A stretch of DNA of 61,412 nucleotides from NCBI RefSeq assembly GCF_029893585.1, contig NZ_JARXYX010000049.1:1-61412 (forward strand). Reading direction: 5' to 3'. This DNA comes from Streptomyces sp. LBL. GTDB taxonomy: Bacteria > Actinomycetota > Actinomycetes > Streptomycetales > Streptomycetaceae. A model generated the notes under the pieces. That model had not been told where the DNA came from. It worked only from the letters and a program-made list of their open reading frames with translations, and searched no databases. A program made the position numbers and the translations under genes. Positions within the stretch are counted from its first letter, which is position 1. Each line of letters opens with the position of its first letter. Positions 54,598 through 61,412 of the stretch are shown here, piece by piece.

Positions 54598-55881
54598 GTG
54601 CCCGCACTTGTGCTGCTCGGTGCTCAGTGGGGTGACGAAGGCAAGGGAAAGGCAACCGACCTGCTCGGTGGCTCGGTGGACTATGTGGTGCGCTACCAGG
54701 GCGGCAACAACGCCGGCCACACGGTAGTCGTGGGCGATCAGAAGTACGCCCTCCACCTCCTCCCTTCCGGAATCCTCTCCCCGGGGTGCACCCCGGTCAT
54801 CGGCAACGGAGTCGTCGTCGACCCGTCGGTCCTGCTCTCCGAGCTGAGCGGACTGAACGAGCGTGGCGTCGACACGTCCAAGCTCCTGATCAGTGGTAAC
54901 GCCCACGTCATCACGCCGTACAACGTCACCGTCGACAAGGTGACGGAACGCTTCCTCGGAAAGCGGAAGATCGGCACGACCGGTCGCGGCATCGGCCCGA
55001 CCTATGCCGACAAGATCAACCGTGTCGGCATCCGCGTCCAGGACCTGTACGACGAGTCGATCCTCACCCAGAAGGTCGAGGCGGCCCTCGACGCCAAGAA
55101 CCAGATACTCACCAAGCTGTACAACCGGCGCGCGATCGCCGTGGAGCAGGTGGTCGAGGAGCTGCTGACGTACGCGGACAAGCTCGCCCCGTACGTCGCC
55201 GACACGGTCCTGGTGCTCAACCAGGCCCTGGAGGAGGACAAGGTCGTCCTGTTCGAGGGCGGCCAGGGCACGCTCCTGGACATCGACCACGGCACGTACC
55301 CCTTCGTCACCTCCTCGAACCCGACCGCCGGCGGTGCCTGCACCGGCTCCGGCGTCGGCCCGACGAAGATCAGCCGGGTCATCGGCATCCTGAAGGCGTA
55401 CACGACCCGCGTCGGCGCGGGCCCGTTCCCGACGGAGCTGCTCGACGCGGACGGTGAGGCGTTGCGCCGCATCGGCGGCGAGAGGGGCGTCACGACCGGC
55501 CGTGACCGCCGCTGCGGTTGGTTCGACGCGGTGATCGCCCGCTACGCGACCCGCGTGAACGGCCTGACCGACTTCTTCCTCACCAAGCTGGACGTCCTGA
55601 CCGGCTGGGAGGAGATCCCGGTCTGCGTGGCGTACGAGATCGACGGCAGGCGCGTCGAGGAACTCCCGTACTCGCAGACCGACTTCCACCACGCGAAGCC
55701 GGTCTACGAGATGCTGCCGGGCTGGTCGGAGGACATCTCCAAGGCGAAGACCTTCGCCGACCTCCCGAAGAACGCCCAGGACTACGTCAAGGCGCTGGAG
55801 GAGATGTCCGGCGCCCCGATCTCCGCGATCGGCGTGGGGCCGGGGCGGAACGAGACGATCGAGATCAACTCGTTCATCTAG
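54598..55881 (+). CDS. purA: Adenylosuccinate synthetase
   Basis: The 427-residue enzyme begins MPALVLLGAQWGDEGKGKAT (GTP-binding loop and catalytic Asp), and has GNNAGHTVVVGDQKYALHLL, RKIGTTGRGIGPTYADKINR, LFEGGQGTLLDIDHGTYPFV, TTGRDRRCGWFDAVIARYAT. It joins IMP and aspartate with GTP in the first step to AMP. GTG 54598 follows GGAAGGGG. A terminator is at 55889. Confidence 0.98.
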   Translation: MPALVLLGAQWGDEGKGKATDLLGGSVDYVVRYQGGNNAGHTVVVGDQKYALHLLPSGILSPGCTPVIGNGVVVDPSVLLSELSGLNERGVDTSKLLISGNAHVITPYNVTVDKVTERFLGKRKIGTTGRGIGPTYADKINRVGIRVQDLYDESILTQKVEAALDAKNQILTKLYNRRAIAVEQVVEELLTYADKLAPYVADTVLVLNQALEEDKVVLFEGGQGTLLDIDHGTYPFVTSSNPTAGGACTGSGVGPTKISRVIGILKAYTTRVGAGPFPTELLDADGEALRRIGGERGVTTGRDRRCGWFDAVIARYATRVNGLTDFFLTKLDVLTGWEEIPVCVAYEIDGRRVEELPYSQTDFHHAKPVYEMLPGWSEDISKAKTFADLPKNAQDYVKALEEMSGAPISAIGVGPGRNETIEINSFI

Positions 55882-55888
55882 GAGGCGC

Positions 55889-55929
55889 CGGACGGTGGAC
55901 CGACCCCGCAGACATCGGTCCACCGTCCG
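55889..55929 (+). terminator. purA terminator
   Basis: A 15-bp perfect stem (CGGACGGTGGACCGA) with an 11-nt loop starts 7 bp after the purA stop. Confidence 0.88.
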
Positions 55930-55964
55930 CCACGCACCCGGCCACGTGACCGCATCGTGTGCCT

Positions 55965-56254
55965 GATCTGTCCGGCGACGGGCTGAGGAACTGCTGCGTG
56001 TGGCCGATCTCGGCATCGCCGGGGTGGAGGTCGAGCGGTCGCTGTCCGGTCGGGCGCTGGTCCGCCTGACCCATTCGGGCGGGGAGGTACGGACGGCGAT
56101 GGACTGGGCGTCGGAGTACTGGGGCCCGCGCTCCTGGTTCGCTCTGACCCGCTCGCTGCTGCTCGCCCTCGACACCGGAGCGGTCCTTCTTGTCGACGAA
56201 CTCGACGCGAGTCTGCACCCCCGCTTCGCGGCAGAGGTCGTACGCCTTTTCCAG
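55965..56254 (+). pseudogene. AAA-family ATPase C-terminal fragment
   Basis: The plus strand reads AEELLRVADLGIAGVEVERS, EYWGPRSWFALTRSLLLALD, TGAVLLVDELDASLHPRFAA and EVVRLFQSP: the Walker B/D-loop region of AAA15/21-type ATPases found in abortive-infection and phage-defence loci. It has no Walker A and stops being ATPase-like at 56252, where DUF5753 sequence takes over in another frame. The rest of the ATPase is gone. Confidence 0.75.
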
Positions 56255-56289
56255 TCACCCGGGTCAACCAGGGGCAATACGTCGACGCC

Positions 56290-56916
56290 TTGGCCGAGAT
56301 GGCCAAGGAGCGCGGGCCGTACTGGTGGGATGAGTATCGGGACTCGCTCCCCGCCGGTCTTCTGGACATCGCGGAGATGGAACATCACGCGGCTGCCCTG
56401 CGGTCGGCTCAGATCATGCACATGCCTGGCATCCTCCAAACCCCCGATTACGTGCGCGGCATCTTCGCTGAAGCGGTGCCGACCATGGAGCCTGCGGACC
56501 TGGAGCGGCACGTCGGGTTCCGGATCAGGCGAGCAGCGCTGCTCGACCGCTCAGAGCCGCCTTCATGCGAGTTCCTCGTCCACGAGTCCGTGTTGCGGAT
56601 GAGGTTCGGCGAGCGGAAGGTTCTGCGCAGGCAGATCGACTACCTGGTGGAGCAGGCCGAGCGGCCCAACATCACCGTCCGGGTCGTACCGTTCAGCGCT
56701 GGGGGCTTCGCGAACGCCGGCAGTTCGACGCTCTACGCATGCGGGCCGGTGCCGCGACTGGACACGGTTCAGATCGACGTCCCGACCGGTGTCACCTTCC
56801 TTCATGCCGAGACCTACCTTGTGAACTATCGTGCGGTTCTTGACCGTATGCGTGAACGGGCGCTTGAGCCGAAGGCGTCGCTCGACTTCATTCGGCAGGT
56901 AGCCAAGGAGATTTGA
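56290..56916 (+). CDS. DUF5753 regulator that has lost its HTH
   Basis: About 208 residues of DUF5753 only: MAEMAKERGPYWWDEYRDSL, MHMPGILQTPDYVRGIFAEA, FLVHESVLRMRFGERKVLRR and NITVRVVPFSAGGFANAGSS. In frame upstream VTRVNQGQYVDALAE is still present, but then the AAA fragment begins, so about 80 residues with the helix-turn-helix are deleted. It cannot bind DNA alone but may still pair with the DUF397 protein at 56930. Confidence 0.75.
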   Translation: MAEMAKERGPYWWDEYRDSLPAGLLDIAEMEHHAAALRSAQIMHMPGILQTPDYVRGIFAEAVPTMEPADLERHVGFRIRRAALLDRSEPPSCEFLVHESVLRMRFGERKVLRRQIDYLVEQAERPNITVRVVPFSAGGFANAGSSTLYACGPVPRLDTVQIDVPTGVTFLHAETYLVNYRAVLDRMRERALEPKASLDFIRQVAKEI

Positions 56917-56929
56917 GGGTTGGGGAACG

Positions 56930-57118
56930 GTGGAACTTCACTGGCGTAAGTCGTCCGTCTCGGCGGATACCGGGGCCTGCATCGAGGTTGCGGAGGACGA
57001 CGGCTTCGTCCTTCTCCGTGAGAGTGACGATCCTGGCGTGATCGTCCACACCACGCCCCGGAAGCTGAGGGCCTTCCTCGAAGGGGCCAAGGCGGGGGAG
57101 TTCGGCGACTTCACGTAA
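56930..57118 (+). CDS. DUF397 protein
   Basis: 62 residues: MELHWRKSSVSADTGACIEV, AEDDGFVLLRESDDPGVIVH and TTPRKLRAFLEGAKAGEFGD. It has W-x-KSS, the Cys and LLRESDDP of DUF397. GTG 56930 follows GGGG. It is 13 bp after the truncated DUF5753 gene, its natural partner. Confidence 0.85.
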   Translation: MELHWRKSSVSADTGACIEVAEDDGFVLLRESDDPGVIVHTTPRKLRAFLEGAKAGEFGDFT

Positions 57119-57160
57119 GCGAGAGGTGCCCCCAAGGGCGGCGGCCTTCACCAAGAGGCG

Positions 57161-57451
57161 TCACGAGGTCGGGGCATCGCCGATCTGGTGTTCGTTCACC
57201 CATTTATTGGCCGCGGCGAGGCCAGGGGCGGTTCCGACAACTTGGTAGTTGAAGCCGTCCCACTCCTCTAGGACACGTGGTTCATCGGGCCGGAGATGGC
57301 AGGCTCTGTCGAGCATGATCCGGTGACGACGGTACTCGTCCATGGGCGGGCGCCGTCGCTTGTTGTATGCAGCCAGTGGGTTTTCGACATCGATGCCTGC
57401 GACGACACGCGACGGCTGGTTCGGCGGCCCGGGGCGGCGGTGCTTGGCCAT
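57161..57451 (-). CDS. Small DUF6087-like protein
   Basis: 96 residues: MAKHRRPGPPNQPSRVVAGI, NPLAAYNKRRRPPMDEYRRH, HLRPDEPRVLEEWDGFNYQV. The RPPMDEYRRHR and EPRVLEEWDGF parts resemble DUF6087 proteins of Streptomyces; not certain. It follows the frameshifted membrane gene by 13 bp on the same strand. Confidence 0.6.
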   Translation of the reverse strand: MAKHRRPGPPNQPSRVVAGIDVENPLAAYNKRRRPPMDEYRRHRIMLDRACHLRPDEPRVLEEWDGFNYQVVGTAPGLAAANKWVNEHQIGDAPTS

Positions 57452-57464
57452 GTGCTCGATGGTC

Positions 57465-58086
57465 TCAGGCCGCGATCGTGGTCGGCCGGGAGGCGGCGAG
57501 ATCCCTCGCCCGGAACCGTACGTCGTCCACGGCGGCAGTCCGGTACGGGCGCGCGGCGTCCAGCAGGGTGTTGAGCCGGGAGGTCACGAGAGTGGAGTCG
57601 ATGCGGGCGGCGTCTTCCAGCGCCTGTGCTGGCCCGGGACCGGGCGACCTCCAACAGGAGGCGGCCACGCAGGACGGCGATGGCGCCGGAGGCCGCGACC
57701 AGCGCCGCCGCTGACAACGGAGCACCCGAGAGCAGGCTCAGCAGTGTGACGGCAGCTATGCCAAGGACCGCGTCACGCGTGCGGACGAGGAGATTCGCGC
57801 ACGCGACCGCCGTCAGCACGGCGGTCGCCCACCACCCCGGTGCGAGCGCCCACTCTCCCCAGGCCGTCAGTGCGGTCAGTCCCGCATAGCACGCCAACCG
57901 AAGGGCGAGCGGATAGGTGGGGGCGATCCACTGGCTCACGGCGAACAGGGCCGCAAAGAGGCCGAGGGCACCGGAGTTGAGCACCACGAGCCCGGCCGGA
58001 AGGCCCATCGCCGTATAAGCGGGGCCGATCAATGTGATGAGCAGGATGAAGAGGCCGCCGGGGTAGGGATCGTCGGCATGGATCAT
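57465..58086 (-). pseudogene. Frameshifted multi-helix membrane protein
   Basis: From ATG 58086 the frame gives about five membrane helices (GLFILLITLIGPAYTAMGLP, GALGLFAALFAVSQWIAPTY, WWATAVLTAVACANLLVRTR) up to LLLEVARSR, then turns to Arg-rich nonsense. The neighbouring frame continues a normal protein: AQALEDAARIDSTLVTSRLN, TLLDAARPYRTAAVDDVRFR, ending TTIAA at 57465. The shift lies near 57635-57650. Read together it is a membrane protein with a cytoplasmic helical tail; family unknown. Confidence 0.65.
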
Positions 58087-58152
58087 CGGCCCGTGCCAAG
58101 GCCTTGGACGTCCCGAGGGGATCACCACCTCAGTGTGCGGCTGACCTGGCCC

Positions 58153-58629
58153 TCAACTGGTCCGGCGGAAGAGCATGATGAACACGATGTAGGCGATCGC
58201 GGCCACCATCACCATCCAGTAGTAGGGATTGCCGCTGCGACCGGAAGCGAGTTCGCCGATGAAGGCACTCAGGTTTCCCACCGTGAGGATCACGCCCACG
58301 CCGGCCAAGGCGCGCAGGTTGATCGAGTGGGAGCGTTCGTCCGGATGGGCGACGGCCTCGCGGTAGCCCTCACTGCGGTGTGCCAGCACGAGTAACGTCA
58401 GGCTGCATAACGCCATGACGTCGAACACCACGAGCCCGACGCCGACATGGCCGCCAACGGACGCAGTCACCAAGCAGAACACACCGAGACCTCCGACCGC
58501 CTTCCAGACCTTCCTGGACCAGCAAGGAATCCCCCGGTCGAAGTCCTGGCGCACCCTCGGCACCTGACCCCGATCGACCAAGTCCGCGACAGAGTCGAGG
58601 ACTTGACCGGACTCTGCCATGCCCTTCAT
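58153..58629 (-). CDS. Four-helix membrane protein, unknown
   Basis: 158 residues with four membrane helices (AVGGLGVFCLVTASVGGHVG, VVFDVMALCSLTLLVLAH, LRALAGVGVILTVGNLSAFI, YYWMVMVAAIAYIVFIMLF). Short and without known motifs. It is the gene upstream of the frameshifted membrane gene on the same strand and could belong to the same old operon. Confidence 0.6.
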   Translation of the reverse strand: MKGMAESGQVLDSVADLVDRGQVPRVRQDFDRGIPCWSRKVWKAVGGLGVFCLVTASVGGHVGVGLVVFDVMALCSLTLLVLAHRSEGYREAVAHPDERSHSINLRALAGVGVILTVGNLSAFIGELASGRSGNPYYWMVMVAAIAYIVFIMLFRRTS

Positions 58630-58914
58630 AGTGATGATCGAAACAGAACGATTAAGTGCAAGCTGTTTCGCTGCAGATTTTTACGCCAACATTCGGCAAA
58701 ATTCGCCAACGGGTCTGCCCACCGCCTGCCCCGCGCCCCGTGCAGCGCAGATGATCCGGACGCGGCTTGGTGACCCCCATCAGCGAACAAGGCGGATCGG
58801 CCTATTGCGGCAGCGGGACGCTGAGCCGCATCGAACCGAAGCAGCCCGGGAATCGCAGGTGGAGTTGGCGACAGCGGCATATGGCGAGTCATCAGATGTG
58901 ACTTCGCCGGTACA
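58630..58914 (+). other. Lower-GC gap, no gene seen
   Basis: 58630-58720 is clearly richer in A/T (GATTAAGTGCAAGCTG, TTTTTACGCCAACATTCGGC). No frame, hairpin or IS end could be supported. Confidence 0.4.
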
Positions 58915-59170
58915 TCAAGACCGCCGGCTGACCCGGATCTCCGAACCCAGGTCGCCGTCTACACGGCCTACACAGGTCAGCGTGGCCATGCCGCGGGTGA
59001 ACCGGGAGCTGTACATCCCGCGCGCGTGGACCGACCAACCCGAAGCCGCGGTGGTAGTCCTCCAGCGGTAGGGAGGCGATTGCGTCGGGATCGATCACCG
59101 GCCGGTCGCGGTGCGGCTGGGTGATCCAGACGGAAGGGCATTCCTGACGGTAAAGAAGGGCAGATTCCAT
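58915..59170 (-). pseudogene. Frameshifted small gene
   Basis: From ATG 59170 the frame reads MESALLYRQECPSVWITQPH, RDRPVIDPDAIASLPLEDYH, RGFGLV; the next frame then reads WSVHARGMYSSRFTRGMATL, TCVGRVDGDLGSEIRVSRRS and stops at 58915. The two halves look like one protein of about 86 residues broken by one base near 59035. Family not recognised. Confidence 0.5.
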
Positions 59171-59268
59171 GTCAACGTCGAGTGAAACATCATGAGTTGA
59201 AGATGCCTATGCGATGCTTTCTTCTCTCTCTGTCGCTGCTTGTCGAAACGTCGTGAACGGAGTTTTCC

Positions 59269-60039
59269 ATGCAGAAGGTCATCGACTACATCGAAGAACA
59301 TCGAAAATCGTACGAGAATCATGAATTCTTCACCCGCCTGCTCGCCGACGAGTCACTCCCCGGAGAAAGGCGTCTGGCGTGGGGGCCCAGCGTGGTTCCC
59401 TTCATCATGGGCTACTCCGACCTGAACAAGTACGTCTTCCGCAAAGACGAAGGCAATGCCCGGCCCGATCAGCTGCAGGCCCTTCTGAACGCGCACACGT
59501 ACGAAGAGGACTTCCACTGGCAGTGGATGCTGACCGACCTGGAGAAGCTGGGGGCCGACAGCAGCATGCCCCTGTCGGACGCCACGCGGGTCCTGTGGAG
59601 CGCGGACTTCAGCCACTCGCGACGTCTATGCCTGGAGCTGGCCGCGCTCGCCGCGGGAGCCCCCACTTACGCCGTTTTCGCGATGGTCGAGTCCATCGAG
59701 GCCGTCTCCATCACGATCTTCACCCACTGCCGGGGAATCGCCCTGCAGGACGGTCGCGAATGTGAGTTCTTCGGCACGAAGCACTACATGGCGGAGGCGT
59801 CGCACAGCATAAAGTCGCCCGAGGTGGAAAAGAAAAGCCTGCCGTCTCTCGACGACGCACAGCGCGAGGAGGCCAAGCGGATGGTGGACCGCACGTTCTC
59901 GCTCTTCGACAACTGGTCCGGCTCGCTCCTGCGGTTCGCTCTCGAAAGCGGGGACCACGAGCGCACGTACGAGAGGGTGATTCAGGAGAGCAAGGACCTG
60001 CTGCCGGAAGCCGAGGCGGTGGCCGCGGCCGCCTTCTAG
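59269..60039 (+). CDS. Haem-oxygenase-fold (HDO-like) iron-containing protein
   Basis: The 256-residue all-helical protein has a cluster of likely metal ligands: H76, E79/E80 and H83 in NAHTYEEDFHWQWM, E141/E144 in MVESIEAVSI, H153 in FTHCRG, and H172, E176, H179 in GTKHYMAEASHS. The spacing is that of the HDO/CADD-like di-iron group of the haem-oxygenase fold (UndA, SznF N-terminal-type, BesC relatives). Such enzymes do oxidative C-C or N chemistry on small molecules. It stands alone with an A/T-rich leader and an ACGGAG site. Substrate unknown. Confidence 0.75.
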   Translation: MQKVIDYIEEHRKSYENHEFFTRLLADESLPGERRLAWGPSVVPFIMGYSDLNKYVFRKDEGNARPDQLQALLNAHTYEEDFHWQWMLTDLEKLGADSSMPLSDATRVLWSADFSHSRRLCLELAALAAGAPTYAVFAMVESIEAVSITIFTHCRGIALQDGRECEFFGTKHYMAEASHSIKSPEVEKKSLPSLDDAQREEAKRMVDRTFSLFDNWSGSLLRFALESGDHERTYERVIQESKDLLPEAEAVAAAAF

Positions 60040-60055
60040 CCTCGATCGTTACAAG

Positions 60056-60217
60056 TCAACTGCTGTTCTCCTTTGACAACGAGTCGTATGTCCAGTCGGC
60101 TGTCGCCTGGATTTCATGCGCCTGGGGGAGCCTGACGGTGAAAATGGCGCCGTTTCCGGGCGGGCCGGCTCCCAGGGGGCTGTCGAAAAATAACTCCTGG
60201 ATCTTGGTGGGTGTCAT
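60056..60217 (-). pseudogene. Histidine-kinase C-terminal fragment
   Basis: The minus strand reads FDSPLGAGPPGNGAIFTVRL and PQ, which is the end of a HATPase_c domain (D/S...G-x-G-x-x-F-T-V-x-L-P), followed by a 25-residue tail to a stop at 60056. MTPTKIQELF upstream is not kinase sequence. Confidence 0.55.
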
Positions 60218-60330
60218 GGGGCTGTGAGGTCGTGTCCGGCGATCCCAGCGAGTTGTTGAGCCGTGGTCACGGCGAGAGGGCCGGTGGGAACGGTGTGGCC
60301 GAGTGCGGCGAGGACGGGGGCGGTGTCCCG

Positions 60331-60448
60331 GAGGGGCGCGCCGATCCTGTTCTTGGCCAGGCCGGCGGCCGGGTCACCCTGCACACGCACCGGGACCACG
60401 CCGCAGCCGCCCTCGAAGTGACCGACACGGGCACCGGTATCGCAGAAG
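60331..60448 (+). pseudogene. Histidine-kinase ATP-domain fragment
   Basis: The plus strand reads VLGQAGGRVTLHTHRDHAAA, ALEVTDTGTGIAE: the strand before and the G1 box (DTGxGI) of HATPase_c. It is cut at 60448 by what looks like an IS end. The N box upstream is unrecognisable. Confidence 0.65.
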
Positions 60449-60690
60449 GGTGCAGATCCAATGAGGGTTCTGGCGATCACGCGGCTGGTATGAGGGTGCC
60501 GCGGTAGCGGGCCTTGTGGTTTCGGGTGAACTCCTGGTTCTCGTGCCAGGCCCAGTAGGTGTCGAAGTCGCCCTCCGCATGCCGACGGGCGCTGCGGTTT
60601 ATGCCGCCCGGGGCGGTGCGTTCGAGTCGGACCTCGCGCTCCGCCTCGCCGGTGCCGAGGCGGAGGTCCTGCACGCCCAGCTCTGCTACC
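60449..60690 (-). mobile_element. ISKra4-like transposase 3' remnant
   Basis: The minus strand reads EGDFDTYWAWHENQEFTRNH, KARYRGTLIPAA and a stop at 60477, resembling the SNGDFDxYWxFHxxxEHxR end of ISKra4 transposases. GGGTGCAGATCCAATGAGGG at 60449 would be the outer end and joins the kinase fragment directly. The upstream part is lost. Confidence 0.5.
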
Positions 60691-60729
60691 GGAATTCATT
60701 CGCAGTGCATCGGCCTTTATGCCGGTGGT

Positions 60730-60850
60730 GAAGCGAATCTGATGGTGGCGACGCGGAGCGTCGCCGCGTCTGGTCCGGCGGAGCCGGACACCGCAGTTCC
60801 TTGCCTGTGGTGCGGAGCGTCGGGATCGCTGGTCCCGGCGGAGCCGGGCT
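60730..60850 (+). repeat. Two direct repeats with hairpins before the IS200 tnpA end
   Basis: GCGGAGCGTCG ... CTGGTCCGGCGGAGCCGGAC and GCGGAGCGTCG ... CTGGTCCCGGCGGAGCCGGG are two copies of about 45 bp. Each contains a hairpin (GTCCGGC-GGA-GCCGGAC and CCCGGC-GGA-GCCGGG), the form of IS200/IS605 left ends. Confidence 0.65.
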
Positions 60851-60854
60851 GTGC

Positions 60855-61271
60855 TCATACCGGCCGGTTCTGCTGTTCGATGTACTGCCTGACCACGGTG
60901 AGCGGGGCGCCGCCGACGGTTCCTGCGAAGTAGGAGCCGGACCACAGCTTGTTGGCCCGCCAGTAGTGGCGTACGAGGTCGGGGAACTCTTGGCGTAGGC
61001 GGCGGGAGGAGACGCCCTTGAGGGAGTTGACGAGCTTGGTGACGGTGACCTTGGGCGGGAAGTTCACCAGGAGGTGTACGTGGTTGTCCTCGCCGTTGAA
61101 CTCCACCAGCGTGCACTCGAAGTCCGCGCATACGGACCGCATGATCTCCTCCATGCGGGTCAGATGAACATCGGTGAACACTCTGTGCCGGAACTTGGTC
61201 ACGAAGACCAAGTGAACATGCATCACGAAAGCACAGTGCCGACCAGTTCTGATCTTCTGCATCTCACCCAT
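60855..61271 (-). CDS. tnpA: IS200-type TnpA transposase, apparently complete
   Basis: The 138-residue protein has HVHLVFVTKFRHRVFTDVHL, EFNGEDNHVHLLVNFPPKVT with the HUH pair, SLKGVSSRRLRQEF, YWRANKLWSGSYFAGTVGG and the nucleophile in VVRQYIEQQN. It catalyses single-strand transposition as a dimer. The length and all key residues fit an active enzyme, unlike the broken copy at 30225. ATG 61271 or 61262. Confidence 0.9.
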   Translation of the reverse strand: MGEMQKIRTGRHCAFVMHVHLVFVTKFRHRVFTDVHLTRMEEIMRSVCADFECTLVEFNGEDNHVHLLVNFPPKVTVTKLVNSLKGVSSRRLRQEFPDLVRHYWRANKLWSGSYFAGTVGGAPLTVVRQYIEQQNRPV

Positions 61272-61296
61272 AACCCAAGTATGCAGCGTGGCCGTC

Positions 61297-61392
61297 ATGC
61301 AGCTTCGGTACAGCTTTCGCGTGCGACACGAGGTCGCACCATTCAAGTGGGCAGCCCGGTCTCAACTGGGCTGTCCCAGACCAGTGTTCTGA
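61297..61392 (+). pseudogene. tnpB start joined to a right-end hairpin
   Basis: MQLRYSFRV, the usual opening of TnpB, starts 25 bp from the tnpA start on the other strand, then turns to unrelated sequence and stops after 31 codons. AGCCCGGTCTCAACTGGGCT and a CCAGACC...GGTCTGG stem follow at 61350-61398, like an IS605 right end. So most of tnpB has been deleted. Confidence 0.55.
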
Positions 61393-61412
61393 GGTCTGGC
61401 CCCACGCTCACA

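Noticed and set aside
53485..56511. A 1008-codon minus-strand frame covering purA
   Set aside because: The purA coding evidence on the plus strand is overwhelming; only the 53485-54387 part is lipid-kinase-like.

Overview
This window looks like a piece of a Streptomyces (or close relative) chromosome. Composition is high GC, GTG starts are frequent, and the accessory genes are typical of the genus: XRE-DUF5753/DUF397 pairs, AbaA-like ATPases, CYP105-type P450 with a 3Fe-4S ferredoxin, a YbjN protein, and an HspR-type HAIR box in front of clpB. The order clpB ... spermidine synthase-like ... pyrE-fba ... kynA/kynU ... purA is, from memory, core Streptomyces synteny; the interest lies in what has been inserted into and deleted from it.

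Left part (1-14 kb) is accessory. It starts with a WhiJ/BldB/AbaA-like regulatory trio (1-1810), then a cell-surface block (2.6-8.8 kb): an LAxTG sortase substrate with an Sdr-like B domain, a membrane-anchored exported protein, a parallel-beta-helix lipoprotein and a Tat-exported Dyp peroxidase. A GDSL hydrolase overlaps its TetR regulator (9-10.8 kb). Two paralogous regulators (11.2-13.3 kb) lie next to a small exported peptide and a mini Rieske-like protein that has lost its iron-sulfur ligands.

Middle-left (14.3-30 kb): clpB under a HAIR box; a tiny membrane protein; a YbjN protein; a divergent MFS/LysR pair; a P450-ferredoxin-TetR operon; a divergent MerR/SDR pair with a textbook MerR promoter; then a scarred island of IS701-like remnants around a MazF/PemK-like toxin gene and a low-GC two-gene membrane operon; an aminotransferase; a small PLL-lectin-like protein; and an IS605-type element with a broken tnpA and a full-length tnpB.

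Middle-right (32-49.8 kb) is core metabolism: DUF2617, membrane-fused spermidine synthase-like enzyme, CoxG-like protein, aldose epimerase, pyrE, fba, a DHA2 exporter, DUF3151, and the kynurenine pathway genes kynA, kynU and a candidate formamidase. The kynA-kynU junction is split by a 4.45-kb element that carries a large serine recombinase, an XRE repressor, DUF6879 and small proteins. Its ends can be placed to a 4-bp core, and its right end provides a 28-codon ORF that reuses the stranded kynA 3' end and overlaps the kynU start.

Right part (49.8-61.4 kb): an in-frame fusion of a truncated DUF1023-type hydrolase to a complete NarL-type response regulator, flanked by two copies of a near-palindrome; a P450; a lipid-kinase-like gene; purA; and then a decaying accessory zone with an AAA-ATPase/XRE chimera, DUF397, frameshifted small genes, an orphan haem-oxygenase-fold (HDO-like) protein, histidine-kinase fragments on both strands, an ISKra4-like remnant and an IS200-type tnpA at the edge. 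No tRNA, rRNA or CRISPR array was found.
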